DNA of 64,000 nucleotides from Theobroma cacao (taxonomy: Eukaryota; Streptophyta; Magnoliopsida; Malvales; Malvaceae), in assembly GCF_000208745.1 (NCBI RefSeq), contig NC_030851.1, positions 36,353,442 through 36,417,441 of the forward strand, written 5' to 3'. Below the pieces are notes generated by a model that was not told where the DNA came from, made no database searches, and worked only from the letters and a program-made list of their open reading frames with translations. Of the stretch, positions 34,400 to 45,637 are shown in pieces; positions within the stretch are counted from its first letter, which is position 1, and every line of letters begins with the position of its first letter. The position numbers and the translations under genes were made by a program.

Positions 34400-36540
34400 T
34401 AAGGGGGGCCGTACCTAAGATATTACATTTGTAATCCTAGGGAACAACCTTTTCACTCTTGTACAGGAACGGGTTGGGAATTTTAATGGTGTTACCATTT
34501 CTGACAGCAGTAGTGGATGTATCATTCATCGAACTCTTATTTCCTTCATAAAAGATGGTGAGAGGTTTAGGTTTGTTCAAGCCGGATGAATTTGACGCCA
34601 CTTCAGTTAGGGGCTCCTCATTTATGGTTTTAACCAAATTCTCTTCGCCTTCTACATAAAACTCGATTACTAACAAATCCATCAACTCTTGCAACTTACG
34701 ACGAAAGTCATCACAATTTTGAATGGAATGTCCAACGACCCCCATATGGAATTTACAGGAATGAGTGAGATCATGCCTCAATTCCTTTGTGTCTACTAAT
34801 TCTGGAGTGATGACGTTTATTTTGAACAATGCTTCAAACACTCTATCCATTGGCGTTTGAATCTCATCAACACTCATTTTCACCCTTCGAGTCATCTCCA
34901 TGTATGGCGTTCACTGTCGGCCTTCCATGGTTAGGCAAGGGATTCTCGTCGACATTTGAATTGTCTTTTTTAGCAAAATTTAAAAGTCTTGCTTGAATGA
35001 GTGCTTGGACTTTATATTTTAAGGCAGTGCAATTTTCTATAGAGTGCCATTGAACCCCAAAATGATAATCACATTGAGCATTCTGGTTGTACCACTTTGG
35101 AAAAGGAGGTTTAAGTGGTTCTATAAGGGTGAGGGCAAGGAGTCGATTTTTAATCAACTACGGTAATAAAGCAGTGTAAGAAATTTGGATGGGATCAAAT
35201 TGGGTTTTTCCTTGAGTGGTTTTGGATCCCTTCTAATTGTTACTAGAGGTGTTGGTCGAAGATGTGGGTTTTGACGCTGGTGTTTATTGGAAGGCATTGG
35301 TTTGAAAGACTGGTTGTGGGGCAAGCTGATAGACATAGGGATTCTGGGCAACGTTGCCTATATTTGGATAGAAAGGTGGATATGGAGGATATGGATGGTA
35401 AGGGTTGAAATTATGGGTTTGTGAGCCGGTATAAGCAACTGCTTGTACCTCTACTTCTTTTTTCTTGAATGTGGTCCCTCTCTTGGAGCTAGTGGTTTCG
35501 TTCCCTTCTATTTTTTCATTCTTGATTGCCCCTTCAATTATCTCCCCTGAAAGGACTAGATCTGGAAAATTTTTGGTGGCGTTACCAATCAACCATGCAT
35601 AGAAAGGTGCCTTGAGCGTATTTAAAAACAATACAGTCATTTCCTTATCTGTTAAGGGTGGTTGGACTTGTGCTGCTATATCTCTCCATCTTTGGGTATA
35701 TTCCTTGAAACTCTCACCAGCTTTTTTTTCCATGGTCTGAAGTGATAAGCGATCAGGGGCTAATTTAGCAACATGTTTGTATTGTGCCATGAAGGCTCTA
35801 GCCAAATCCTTTCAAGTTTTGATGTGACTCCTATCAAGTTGCACATACCATCTGGCTATCGATCTAGTTAGGTTGTCTTGAAAAAAATGAATTAACAACT
35901 TATCATCATGTGAGTGTAGCCATCTTCCGGCAGTACATGGTAATATGCGCCATTGGGCATTTTGTCCTATCATATTTTTCAAACTCTGGCACCTTAAATT
36001 TGAGAGGGATTACCACATCGAGAACTAAGCATAACTCAATTGCATCCATGGTTCCGAACCTATCCACTCCTTCCACAGCACGAAGGTGCTCTTCTAACAG
36101 ATCGTACTTTTTTTGGACTTTCTCATTTTCTTCTACTTGTGATGAGTCCTTTCTTAATTTTCTTGCTCTTTTGGATTGTCTAAATCTTGGACATGTATTG
36201 GTTCAGCAGGATTTGTCCTAGAATTCAATCCAAATTGCCCATGAGTTGGTTGATGGCTCATCGAAAGTAGCATATTATAATAACCAGATGATGTCGCCTG
36301 AGGGTGGACCCTTGGAAAAGTCTAGGCGTAGGGTGGAGTGAATCCGAGGGGATAAGGTGGATCATCCCTTGAGTTCCCAATGTCTTATGCCGGTGGGTTT
36401 TTTGGACGAGCTGACTCTTCTGCTACTCTTTTTCCTTTCCTCAAGCCCACCATCAATTCCATCATCTTTGCTAACTGCTCTCTCATTTCTTCGTAAGCTT
36501 TTTCCATTCTATCCATTCGTTCCCTTTGTTCTTCTTCCAT
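34400..36540 (-). pseudogene. Inner Ogre-type gag with paired zinc-knuckle-like motifs
   Basis: From ATG at 36540 comes a Glu/Arg-rich coiled coil (MEEEQRERMDRMEKAYEEMR). A broken part follows, and then the gag core at 35805-35284 with WKDLARAFMAQYKHVAKLAP, FKEYTQRWRDIAAQVQPPLT and LNTLKAPFYAWLIGNATKNF. A proline/tyrosine-rich tail (PYHPYPPYPPFYP) is next. Two C-x-H...H-x4-C-like units lie at about 35095-35020 (CDYHFGVQWHSIENC) and 34765-34715 (CKFHMGVVGHSIQNC). The frame changes several times. The core matches the retrotransposon gag family. Confidence 0.88.
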
Positions 36541-36799
36541 GATTCTTACTCGTCGACACGTATTATAAACACGCTGGTCACTGATTTTAGGTTGTCGACC
36601 TATCTTGGAATCCTTATTTTTAAATCATAAACATGAATTAGATGCATTTTTGGTGCATGAATAAGATGAAAAAAATGCACCCATTATCTTTATTTATAGG
36701 CGAAAACACTTATTATCATGAAATGGGATTTATGCATGTATAAATGAATGATCATGTACTAAAAGTACTTGTCACTTAACACCCATCAACAAAGTAATC

Positions 36800-38850
36800 C
36801 ATTGCATAAGATATTGTCTTTGGTTACAATTCAGGAGTCATCTTTTATATCTATAAATATTCACCAATTTTATCGTAATGGCTATACACTTCATCTAGAT
36901 GCTTAATCAACTGTTGCTCTTATTTCCCAGTCGAAAAGACCTGGCTCCTTAATACGTCTGTCTTCCTAGCCATGCTTTTTGCCTTGTAAGCCACCTCCCT
37001 CATTTCCCTAAGCAAGTAATCCATTTGGTCATGTTTTTCCACATAATCTTGTTTGTAGGATTCACCCCACTCTCAAATTCGGGTGTTTTCTTGCTTGAGG
37101 CCATCATACTCTTGTTGATAAGTTCCCATAAGCCCGTTAAACTCTTTGTACTCTTGTCTTAGCAATTGAATGGATTCTTGCTGGAACTGCACTTGGTTTC
37201 TTAATCTATCATTGTACGCTTGAAACTCATTGCCTTGACTTTCTCTCACTTGTATTTCCCTTCAAAGTTCATTAGTTGCTGCAGAAAACTCGTTATTCAA
37301 GCTCTCATACTTCTTTTCCCAATCACATTCTATTTTTCAAATTTTCCTTCTTTGTTTGGTCGTTTTCGTATTCATCTTCTCACACTTTTTTTAGAGATCT
37401 TCATATCGTTGTTTCCAGTTAGCGTTTTCAGCTTCAGACTTTTTCTGAGTCAATTCACTTTCGAGCAAAGCATCTCGAGGTTCTAGATCGATTGGGCCAC
37501 AAGTACATTTTCTTTCGGGTATACCACATCCTTAACTCATTCAGCATGCCATACTTGATATCTAGTAGTTACTTCATCAGTGTACCTCCCTTGGTCGACT
37601 TGGCTGATTTTTTTCCAAGCTTGCGCAATCCCCTCAATCTTTTTCAGAAAACCTGGCTCTCCATAGGCAAACTCCAAAGTGTTGAGTCGGTGTGTCATCG
37701 GCACAAACTGCTTTGACCCAAACTGTCTTTTCACCATGATTGAGGTATAGTTGATTACTCCTCATGGCCCCATTACCAGCACCCAAGGTTCATCTTTGCA
37801 TTTGTACAAGACCGGGGAACGAGGCATCCATGGAGCTCCCCACGTTACTTCCACGCTCATGAGTTTCCGAAACTTAGAGATCCATTGTTCCTTAGTCCTA
37901 TTTTCTGGCCATTCATTCTCACAAATTTCTTTGATAGGGGCGCTTTGCGAATGAAATGGCTTCTTGAACCTCTTGACCTTGCACTCAAAGTGACTCACTA
38001 TCTAAATGGAAAGAAGTTGTGCACATCCCACAAATCGTCCTTCCCCCTTTCTTCTACAATAGTTTAATGATCTGAGAGTTTCTGCTAGAATAAAAGATGA
38101 AGGGTTGGCCTTGTTGATAACTTGCTCGAAGAAATCTATAATTTCGACCTCTATATGCCCTAAAACTTTGGAAAAAACCACTAGCCCATAAATTCCTAAG
38201 GCCATCACAAGCTGTCCTTACTCGGTGTCCCGATGCTTCATGATATAGCTACGTAGAAAACTCCATGGGATACATTCATTATCCCCTTTTTTCCTTAGGT
38301 TTTGGCCAACTTCCTTCGAGGTAATAGCCATTATCTTGGCTAACTTTCGCTTGTGTCCGATCTTTTGTCCTCTCTAATATATTTTATCCAGATTGTCAAG
38401 ATCAATTTGAAGGAGAGTTGAGTGCTCTTCGATTGTTGGGACCATATCTACCTTATTGAACACAAAACACCAATACAACGGATCCCAGAATTGCACAATG
38501 GCCTTCAACAACTGTTCATCAATCTGGACCCTAAAGAGCCGAGCTATATGGCGATATCTTTTATCAAAATTTGCTAGAGTCGTGGCCCCCCACCTTTCCC
38601 ATATGTCAAGCAAATCTGTGAAATCATTCTGCTTTAGGTCGAGGTGGACTCTATCAGGTAGTAGTGAAACATGATCTTTTGCCAAGCAATCCCCCTCACT
38701 TTGTTGGGCACTCGCCATGTGCTGAGTCACTTCATATATTCTGTCGTAGCTTGAAGGTGGCCATGATGACTCCATGGATGCAATTGGAGCTACTTCGTCA
38801 ATAGTTGTCAAATGACAAATACTTTTCCTATATGCAAAAGTATGATGCAA
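36800..38850 (-). pseudogene. Ogre ORF1: DUF7745-like domain plus long coiled coil
   Basis: On the minus strand a 158-codon frame (38850-38374) has DRVHLDLKQNDFTDLLDIWE, LLKAIVQFWDPLYWCFVFNK and DMVPTIEEHSTLLQI, which I recognise as the N-terminal domain of the extra ORF that Ogre elements carry ahead of gag. Broken frames continue leftwards (38208-37537). A long coiled coil at about 37480-36900 has pieces such as SEAENANWKQRYEDL and FQQESIQLLRQEYKEFNGLM. ORF1 and gag are separate, and ORF1 lies next to the primer site side. Its function in these elements is not known. Several in-frame stops make this copy non-functional. Confidence 0.85.
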
Positions 38851-39533
38851 ATATGTATATGCAAAAATGGCAACAAGTTTAAGTTAGTATATTCAAGAAA
38901 AATAAAGAGTAATTCTATATTAATTAATAACATGGATACGTGAGATACCTTCATTATTTTGCGGAGAAAAGTTTAGGGTAAGGGAGAATATAATCATTCC
39001 TTCATGTGTACCTAATCAAAGGGTATTCTCTCACGAGTGAAGCTCTACATAGGTAAAGGCTACTTAAGGCATTTTATATGCTAGATTTGGGTCGAAAAGG
39101 GAGCTAAAGGTTCCCAAATCGCTCTTCACTGTAGTCTACATGGACTAGCAAGGCACCTCGGTCCTCACCGATTACAGGCTTCAAACGGACTAGGTTCGAT
39201 CTGAGTGAGAGTTTTCACTAGATCATGTGGAGGTTATCATCTCACGAGAGCGTAGCTACTTAACCCCCTCCTAATTAAGGACAAAGCCCAGGTAGAAGGC
39301 TTACGCATGAGTGCAAGACGTGTTGTGTGTGAGAAGGAATATACTGACCTTGGACCAATAATCTCACACTTCCTCTATCATAAATTCCCCGTAATTATTA
39401 AATGGCAATAACAATAATCGAAACAATAAATGCAACAAATAATAGTAAAAGCAAATGCCCAAGATTAAGGAAAACATTAAATTATTTAAGGCCTAAGATA
39501 ACTTATGATTAATTATGGCTCGACTCTTGGATC
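38851..39533 (-). other. 5' leader of the inner Ogre-type element
   Basis: Noncoding region between the primer site and ORF1. I see no clear ORF and no tandem repeat. Confidence 0.6.
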
Positions 39534-39551
39534 TCCCCAGTGGAGTCGCCA
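39534..39551 (-). other. Primer-binding site, tRNA-Arg, perfect 18 bases
   Basis: The minus strand reads TGGCGACTCCACTGGGGA, the exact complement of the 3' end of plant tRNA-Arg(ACG), which ends CCCCAGTGGAGTCG plus CCA. It lies 2 bases inside the 5' LTR. tRNA-Arg priming is typical of Ogre elements. Confidence 0.93.
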
Positions 39552-39553
39552 TC

Positions 39554-41537
39554 TGTCGTAACCCATCCGCTAGACGAGGGCAAAAATTGAGTAACTAGGA
39601 GTCACCACCAATCTTTTTATTTAGGTGTGATTGGCCACCTGTTAACTCGATTTTAATCGATGAAATCCTAAATTAATTTTAGGTCCATCGAAAGAACGAG
39701 AATTGGTCTACGTTTTTTTAAAGATGGGTTCGGGAGTGCAGTTACGTACAGAGAAGGGTTAGCACCACCGTGGAGCCCGTTCCATGAACGGTACCATTTA
39801 ATTTTAAATTATCCTATCATGGCCTACATTGATTTTATCCCTATGTCTCCTTAGCCTTTGCTTTTTGACTAATTATTTGGTTGATTGAGTCTTTTACTCA
39901 GTTTTACGTATGCACATGATGCAATCATAAAATGATGTCATAATTTATTCAATTTTAAATAATGAGGTCAACAATCGCTTATCGAAAAATCATTAATAAA
40001 CTATCCCAACGCTTTGGTGAAGTCTCGACGTTTTTCTCACCTAGGGATATCTCAAGAAGAACTCGTCTCTACGAGTTCCTCAAGGAAATCCCATCATCGG
40101 AATTCTCACCCCATTAACAAGAAGAATGTGGCATGCTATGACAGTATAAGATGATAATGCCTATATGATCGCGTTTATTGATTTAGTTAGTTAAAATTCA
40201 TGTGATAATGTGTTTAATAGTTTAGGATGATTTATTGCCTTGTTTACATATTTATTATTATTATTATTATTTTTGTTATTATTATTATTTATATATATAT
40301 ATTATTTTTTAACAATAATTATTTGAATTAATGAGTATTGAAGCATAGAGTTCGGATTTATCCCGACGCTTCGGTGAAAATTCATCTCAAACTCCACACC
40401 TAAGTAACCTACTTGAAAGAGGCAACTCTTTGCCCCTTTTTAAGTGAAATTCTATCATCGAATCATTTAAAATAACTATTTTTATTTTATTTTATTTTTT
40501 ATACTAATTATATTTACATCATGTATTGTTGTTATTTTTTTATTTATCATCGGTTTTAAAATTAAGCTAAAATTACATTTAATTTGAGTAAAATGGGTTA
40601 GATTCAAAATCAATTAAAACAAGCTCAAATCCAAGGAGAATTATACCTTTCCGGGCTCAGATTAGCCCAAATCAATGACCCACAGAAGACCAAAACTGCA
40701 CCACGAAATCTACTCAGCAAGCCTGCAATACTATTATTCGAGACGCACCATTTGGTGCTTGTGACATTGCTCTATACGGTGCCGTTTAGGCTTTAACCTT
40801 TTCAGTTCCCCACTCCCCTAAAACGGTGCCGTTTGGCTCTCTTATACTTGGGTATAAAAACCCTTTTTTTACCATTCCCTCTTCACTTTCACTCTTCACT
40901 TTCTGTCTCTAGTTGGTCACTCTCTCCCTTCTCTCTAAAAGTCTATTTTTTCTCTTTCTCTCAACTCCTCCCCCCGACCCTCGTCGTCGTCGGATTTGAC
41001 CCCGGCAGCACTGCCTTCGCACTCCCTCATTCCTTTCCTTTTCACTCAACCGGCGTCCAGCCTTTCTCCAACGATCTCTCTCTCTTACTCCCTGCCTCAG
41101 ATCGGCAGATCTGGATCTCCAAAAGTCCCCCTTTTGTGCCATCGGCCAGAGCTCACTATCTCTCCCTCTTAATCGCCGATTCAACCCCTTTTAGCGCAAT
41201 AAAAAAAAAACTCTCCTTTTAACTACCCAAAAAAGCCTCTTCCTTTTTGCCTATTGCCGATCCCCTTTTAAGAGCTGGATTGTCCAAAAATTTCTACAAT
41301 CTAGCGATGAAATCATGCTCTTTTGAGCATGATTTCACAAGGCTCGAGCATAAATGGGGGCTAATTGCCGAAAGTAAATATTCCCCAAAATTCAGCTACT
41401 TTCCAGGGGACTTAAGTGCCCCGTAATGACGTACCGAAGAGGGGGGCTGAGTACACGCTCAATCTTCTCCTTGTTTTCTTCTCTTTTTTTATTATTTTTT
41501 ATTTTTATTTTTGGTTGATTTTGAATGGGTGTCTACA
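39554..41537 (-). repeat. 5' LTR of the inner Ogre-type element
   Basis: It spans TGTCGTAACCCATCC to GGTGTCTACA on the plus strand. It matches 25826-27802, with a 12-bp deletion near the left end and a longer (TTA)n/(TA)n stretch at about 40250-40310. On the plus strand it has TATAAAAA at 40853-40860 and AAACGGTGCCGTTT at 40821-40834. Confidence 0.95.
40853..40860 (+). promoter_or_regulatory. TATA-like box and pyrimidine tract, antisense strand of 5' LTR
   Basis: GGGTATAAAAACCC is followed by a CT-rich run, as in the 3' LTR and the outer LTR. A transcript from here would leave the element toward the outer RT remnant on the right. Confidence 0.4.
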
Positions 41538-41542
41538 GTATA
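41538..41542. repeat. Target site duplication GTATA, right copy
   Basis: GTATA follows the right LTR directly and equals 25821-25825. Confidence 0.92.
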
Positions 41543-43440
41543 CAATATCATACTCCAAAAGTAAGACTTGCCATCTTGCTATCCTTCCTAACAAAAAAGG
41601 TTTCTCAAAGATATACTTAATTGAATCCAATTTAGCTACGAACCAAGTAGTATGATATATCATATATTGTTTGAGTTTGTGAGCTATCTAAGCCAATGCA
41701 CAACACATTTTTTCTATTGACGAGTACTTAGACTCATACTCTATGAATTTCTTGCTCAAGTAGTGAATGACATGTTCTTTCTTCCCATTTTCACCATGTT
41801 GTCCTATCACGCACACCATAGATTTCTCGAACACTGTCACATATAGGATCAATGGCTTTCCTAGAACTAGAGGTACAAATATTGGTAGTTTTGAGAGATA
41901 TTCGTAATCTTTTCAAATGCATTTTGACACTCTTCATTTCACTCACCTGGGTTTTGCTTTCGAATAAGTTTGAAAATGGGGTCACATTTAGTAGTCAATT
42001 GGGATATAAAACGAGCGATATAATTCAAACGACCCAAGAAACGCCTCAGTTCCCTTTATGTTCTAGAGGGAGGCAAATTTTGGATTACTTGTATTCGATC
42101 TTGATCCACCTCAATCCTTTTTCCACTAACGACGAAACCAAACAATTTGCCTAAAGTAACACCGAAAGTGTATTTAGCTGGGTTTAATTTGAGTTGAAAT
42201 TTCCTCAATCTCCTAAACAACTTTCTGAGATTGGTTGTATGATCTTTTACTTTACGAGAGTTGACAATTATATCATCCACATACACTTCAATTTTTGTAT
42301 GCATCATGTCATGGAAAAGAGTCATTATAGCTCTTTGATAAGTAGCTTCGGCATTTTTCAAGCCTAAGGGCATTACTTTATAGCAAAAATGTGCCTCATG
42401 TTATCACAAATGTAGTCTTTTCCATGTCTCCTAGATCCATTTTAATCTGGTTGTATCTTGAAAACCCATCCATAAATGAAAATAGGGAATGCGTGGCTAT
42501 GTTATCAACAAGGGTATCAATATGGAGCAAAAGGAAGTTGTCTTTTGGACTCACTCTATTCAAATCTCAGTAATCTACACACATTTGAACTTTTTCATTT
42601 TTTTTTTAGGAATGGGGACTATGTTGACCACCCACTTTGGATACTTAGCCACCCCTTAGAATCTTGCATCAAATTGCTTTTTCACTTCCTCTTTCATTTT
42701 TAATAACATTTCTGATTTCATTCGTCTTAATTTCTGTTTAACCGATTTGCACTCTAACTTCGCAGGTAACTTGTGCACCACAATATCTGTACTCAACCAT
42801 GGCATATCTTAATAAGACTATGCAAACACATCCACATATTTATGAAACAACTTGATCATTTCTTTTCTTTTAGCAAGGGAAAGACTTGTACCAATTTGGA
42901 CTTCCTTTTTATTCTCCCCACTTTCCAAATTAATCGTTTCTATAGGATCATGAAGATGTTCTATTTGTTTTTCCTCTTGCTCAACCAGTTTCGATAATTC
43001 AAGGAATAAGGGACAATCTTCGTTATCAAGTTCACCAACATATGTATCCTTTTCGAAATCAAATCCAAGACTGTTATCATCTTTATTCTCATATTCATTA
43101 CTTGAAAACTTGGAAATAAATTAATTGAAACAATATAGGAAATATGGAAGCAAAAGAATGGCAGTTTAAATTGAAAACGTGTGAAAGCAAAGATATAGAA
43201 ATCAATAGGCGTAAGAAAATTATGACCATGTACCATATGTGTCATTTTTTATTAAATAATATTGAATAAAAGCCCATAGTACATAAAAGAAAATCTCCCT
43301 AAGCTCTTAGGTATAAGCATTAAGGAGTTTGATTTATTATTTTGTACAAGACGTGAGGATGATAGGTAGCACCATGACTGTCCAGTTACTCAACTTCAAA
43401 TAAGAAGGTCCAATGTATATCGATGGTGCTTCCTCTCCCC
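41543..43440 (-). pseudogene. Outer Ogre-type pol, N-terminal half (RT and RNase H), truncated
   Basis: This is the continuation of the outer element across the inner insertion. RNase H-like sequence lies at about 41990-41543 in broken frames. The RT palm is at 42373-42056 with MPLGLKNAEATYQRA, YVDDIIVNS (box at 42283-42272) and LNPAKYTFGVTLGKLFGFVV. An upstream finger region at 42600-42400 is in other frames. The acidic linker and the end of the G-patch region follow to about 43440, parallel to inner positions near 32990. Similarity then stops, so protease, gag, ORF1 and the 5' LTR of the outer element are missing. Confidence 0.88.
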
Positions 43441-43559
43441 CGATTTGGGGAGCAACAAATCGTGCTCCTTAGAGGAATGCCGAGATGAGTGTTCCTTGGC
43501 CAAATTTGGCATTCCCCGATCAGATTTGGCTGTGAGGTAGCCAATCGCAGGGTGGCTGG

Positions 43560-43790
43560 TAGGTGGGAGATAAGGTCAAATTTTTTTTTGAAAAATTATA
43601 GTTTGGTAATTTTGAAAATTAATTAAGGGTAAAGTTATCCTTTCAATATTACCACGTCATCAAACAAATAAGAATATTAATCGTTGATTAACGGCTGAAC
43701 TTATGTGTCCAATGAAAAATGTTTTTTTGGAGTGGAGTGTTCATTTGAAAATTAATAGACCCATGCGAAATTATGGTTAAAACTTGAAAA
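43560..43790. repeat. Dispersed repeat, copy A
   Basis: The stretch with AAAGTTATCCTTTCAATATT, ACGTCATCAAAC, TCGTTGATTAACGGCTGAAC and TTTTTTTGGAGTG, ending in AATTATGGTTAAAACTTGAA, matches copy B at 61570-61760 in the same order and orientation. There is no coding content. It borders the truncated end of the outer Ogre-type element. Confidence 0.75.
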
Positions 43791-45304
43791 TATTAATATA
43801 TTTTATTAAATTTGTCTCTTTCTCTCTCTCTCTCAATAACCCGTCATCAGTGAGCTTCTATTATAATAAAAATTCAGCTTCTTTGCCTAGCTGGAGAATA
43901 AATCTTCTGAACACCAAATTTATGAAAACGATGTCTCATCTGAGATACAATATTATTAATTAATATTCAAATATTCAATGACGTTATTCAGTTTACAGTA
44001 ATTTTTCAATGACTAGCAGCTTCTTCATAACTAAAGTGGCTTGTTTCTCCAATTAAATGACTCCACTTTGAAAGAGATGTAGCAAAGCATTAGTAGCATT
44101 GAAGAATATTATGAAAATAGAATAGACCGACCTAATCGATTATATTTTAATTTATGAAGTATCGGTTTGGTCTGTTTTTGATTACTTTTGAAACAAACCG
44201 ATTAATTATTCTAACGTATTTAATAGTACCTACAAGAATCTAGCAATAAACAAAAAAATTTTGGATTGCTCATCCATTTTAGGAGATGGATTACTTAATG
44301 CTATTGAATATGAAAAATGTTATGTTAGTCCGAGGTAAAAAGATTGTCGGTTGGATATCATTCTTTTTGTATTTCTTAGTATAATATAAACTTAAAAGTT
44401 TCAGCAGCTTCTAAATTAAAAAAATAAAATAAAACGAAACAAAGGAAAATTGTGAAGCTCAAATCATAGGCGGATCTGCGAAGCATAGTTATTAAAATTG
44501 AATCAACCAGAGTCATATTAGCTGACTCCATTACTACTTTATGGATTGATCCGATTTTTTTGTTGGCTTAAATAAGCAAATGATTCAATCAAACTAAATG
44601 ATTTTTCTCGAGTTTTTGCATTAATAAAATAATAATTAAAACGGGTTAAATCAGTCTTGATTTTGTTGACTCACCTTTAAGAAATTATATTAAATTAAAG
44701 CCACTTGGATGCCAATAAAATTGTTAAACCTTAGTCTCAAGAAAGAAATAAGCTTTTATAAATTATAACCATAAAACCAAGCAATAAGTTTGTCAAACGA
44801 CTAATGTATTTAAAAATAGCTAGAAAAACATGTCTTGTATTTTAAATTACCGTGCAAACATGGCACACTTCGTAATTTTATTACATGTTTTGAACAGATT
44901 ACTCATTTTACTAATAGTATCAGTCTTAATCCAAACTAATGGAAAAAAACAAATTTGGAGTATCTAATTGCACATTTTTTAAATTTTAAATATCAAATCA
45001 AGAATTTGACTATATGTAATTATATATCATTATTAAAGGTCAGAACTCAGAAAAGTTATAGCAATCCTAAAATGTTAAAGAAGCAACCATTGTGTATTAT
45101 CCAATATCCTTAATAAGTGTCCCATGATCAATGTTTCTAGATTTCAGGTATATGAATATAGATAAAAAAAAAAAAGAAAGAAGATTATATGCAAGTAGAA
45201 GATTCATAACTTGATTAAACTAAATAAAATTTTGATGGTATGATTTGTACATTTGTGTAAAATTAAGCAACTTCTTAGTGCAATTTTCCCATATATATGT
45301 GTGC

Positions 45305-45353
<49 letters not shown>

Positions 45354-45637
45354 AAATGCAAATTGATAGTGTTATTCAATTAAGTAAATACTTGTATCAA
45401 TTAAACCATGGATAATTTCTTTTTATATAAGAAACAATAATCCATGATCACAAGATCTTATTAGCTAGACTTTTATGTTAAAATCTATTGAATCATTTAA
45501 GTTAACGTATGTATTGCACTCGATATTGAAACAAATTCTAATCAATATATAGTTATAAAGCTTATGGTATATATATAATAGCTGCAAGATCTAGAAAGAA
45601 ACTTGTAAAATTACACTTGGAATCACTCACTATCGAA
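43791..45637. other. Intergenic, downstream of the PLATZ gene
   Basis: AT-rich DNA without a supported gene. The left-hand part may include more decayed repeat. The right end should hold the PLATZ 3' UTR. Confidence 0.55.
45309..45349. repeat. (AT)n microsatellite
   Basis: An uninterrupted run of about 20 AT units. Confidence 0.95.

Larger units (their letters stand above)
25826..41537 (-). mobile_element. Complete Ogre-type Ty3/gypsy (Tat lineage) retrotransposon
   Basis: The element is 15.7 kb with 2-kb LTRs, a perfect 5-bp target duplication GTATA, a perfect tRNA-Arg primer site, a polypurine tract, and coding regions in the order ORF1, gag, protease, RT, RNase H, second RNase H, integrase on the minus strand. 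ORF1 ahead of gag, a second archaeal-like RNase H, a long 3' UTR with tandem repeats and the tRNA-Arg primer are family traits of Ogre elements. All ORFs are broken by stops and frameshifts and the RT active site is mutated, so the copy is inactive. It sits in the pol gene of an older Ogre-type element in the same orientation. Confidence 0.95.
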
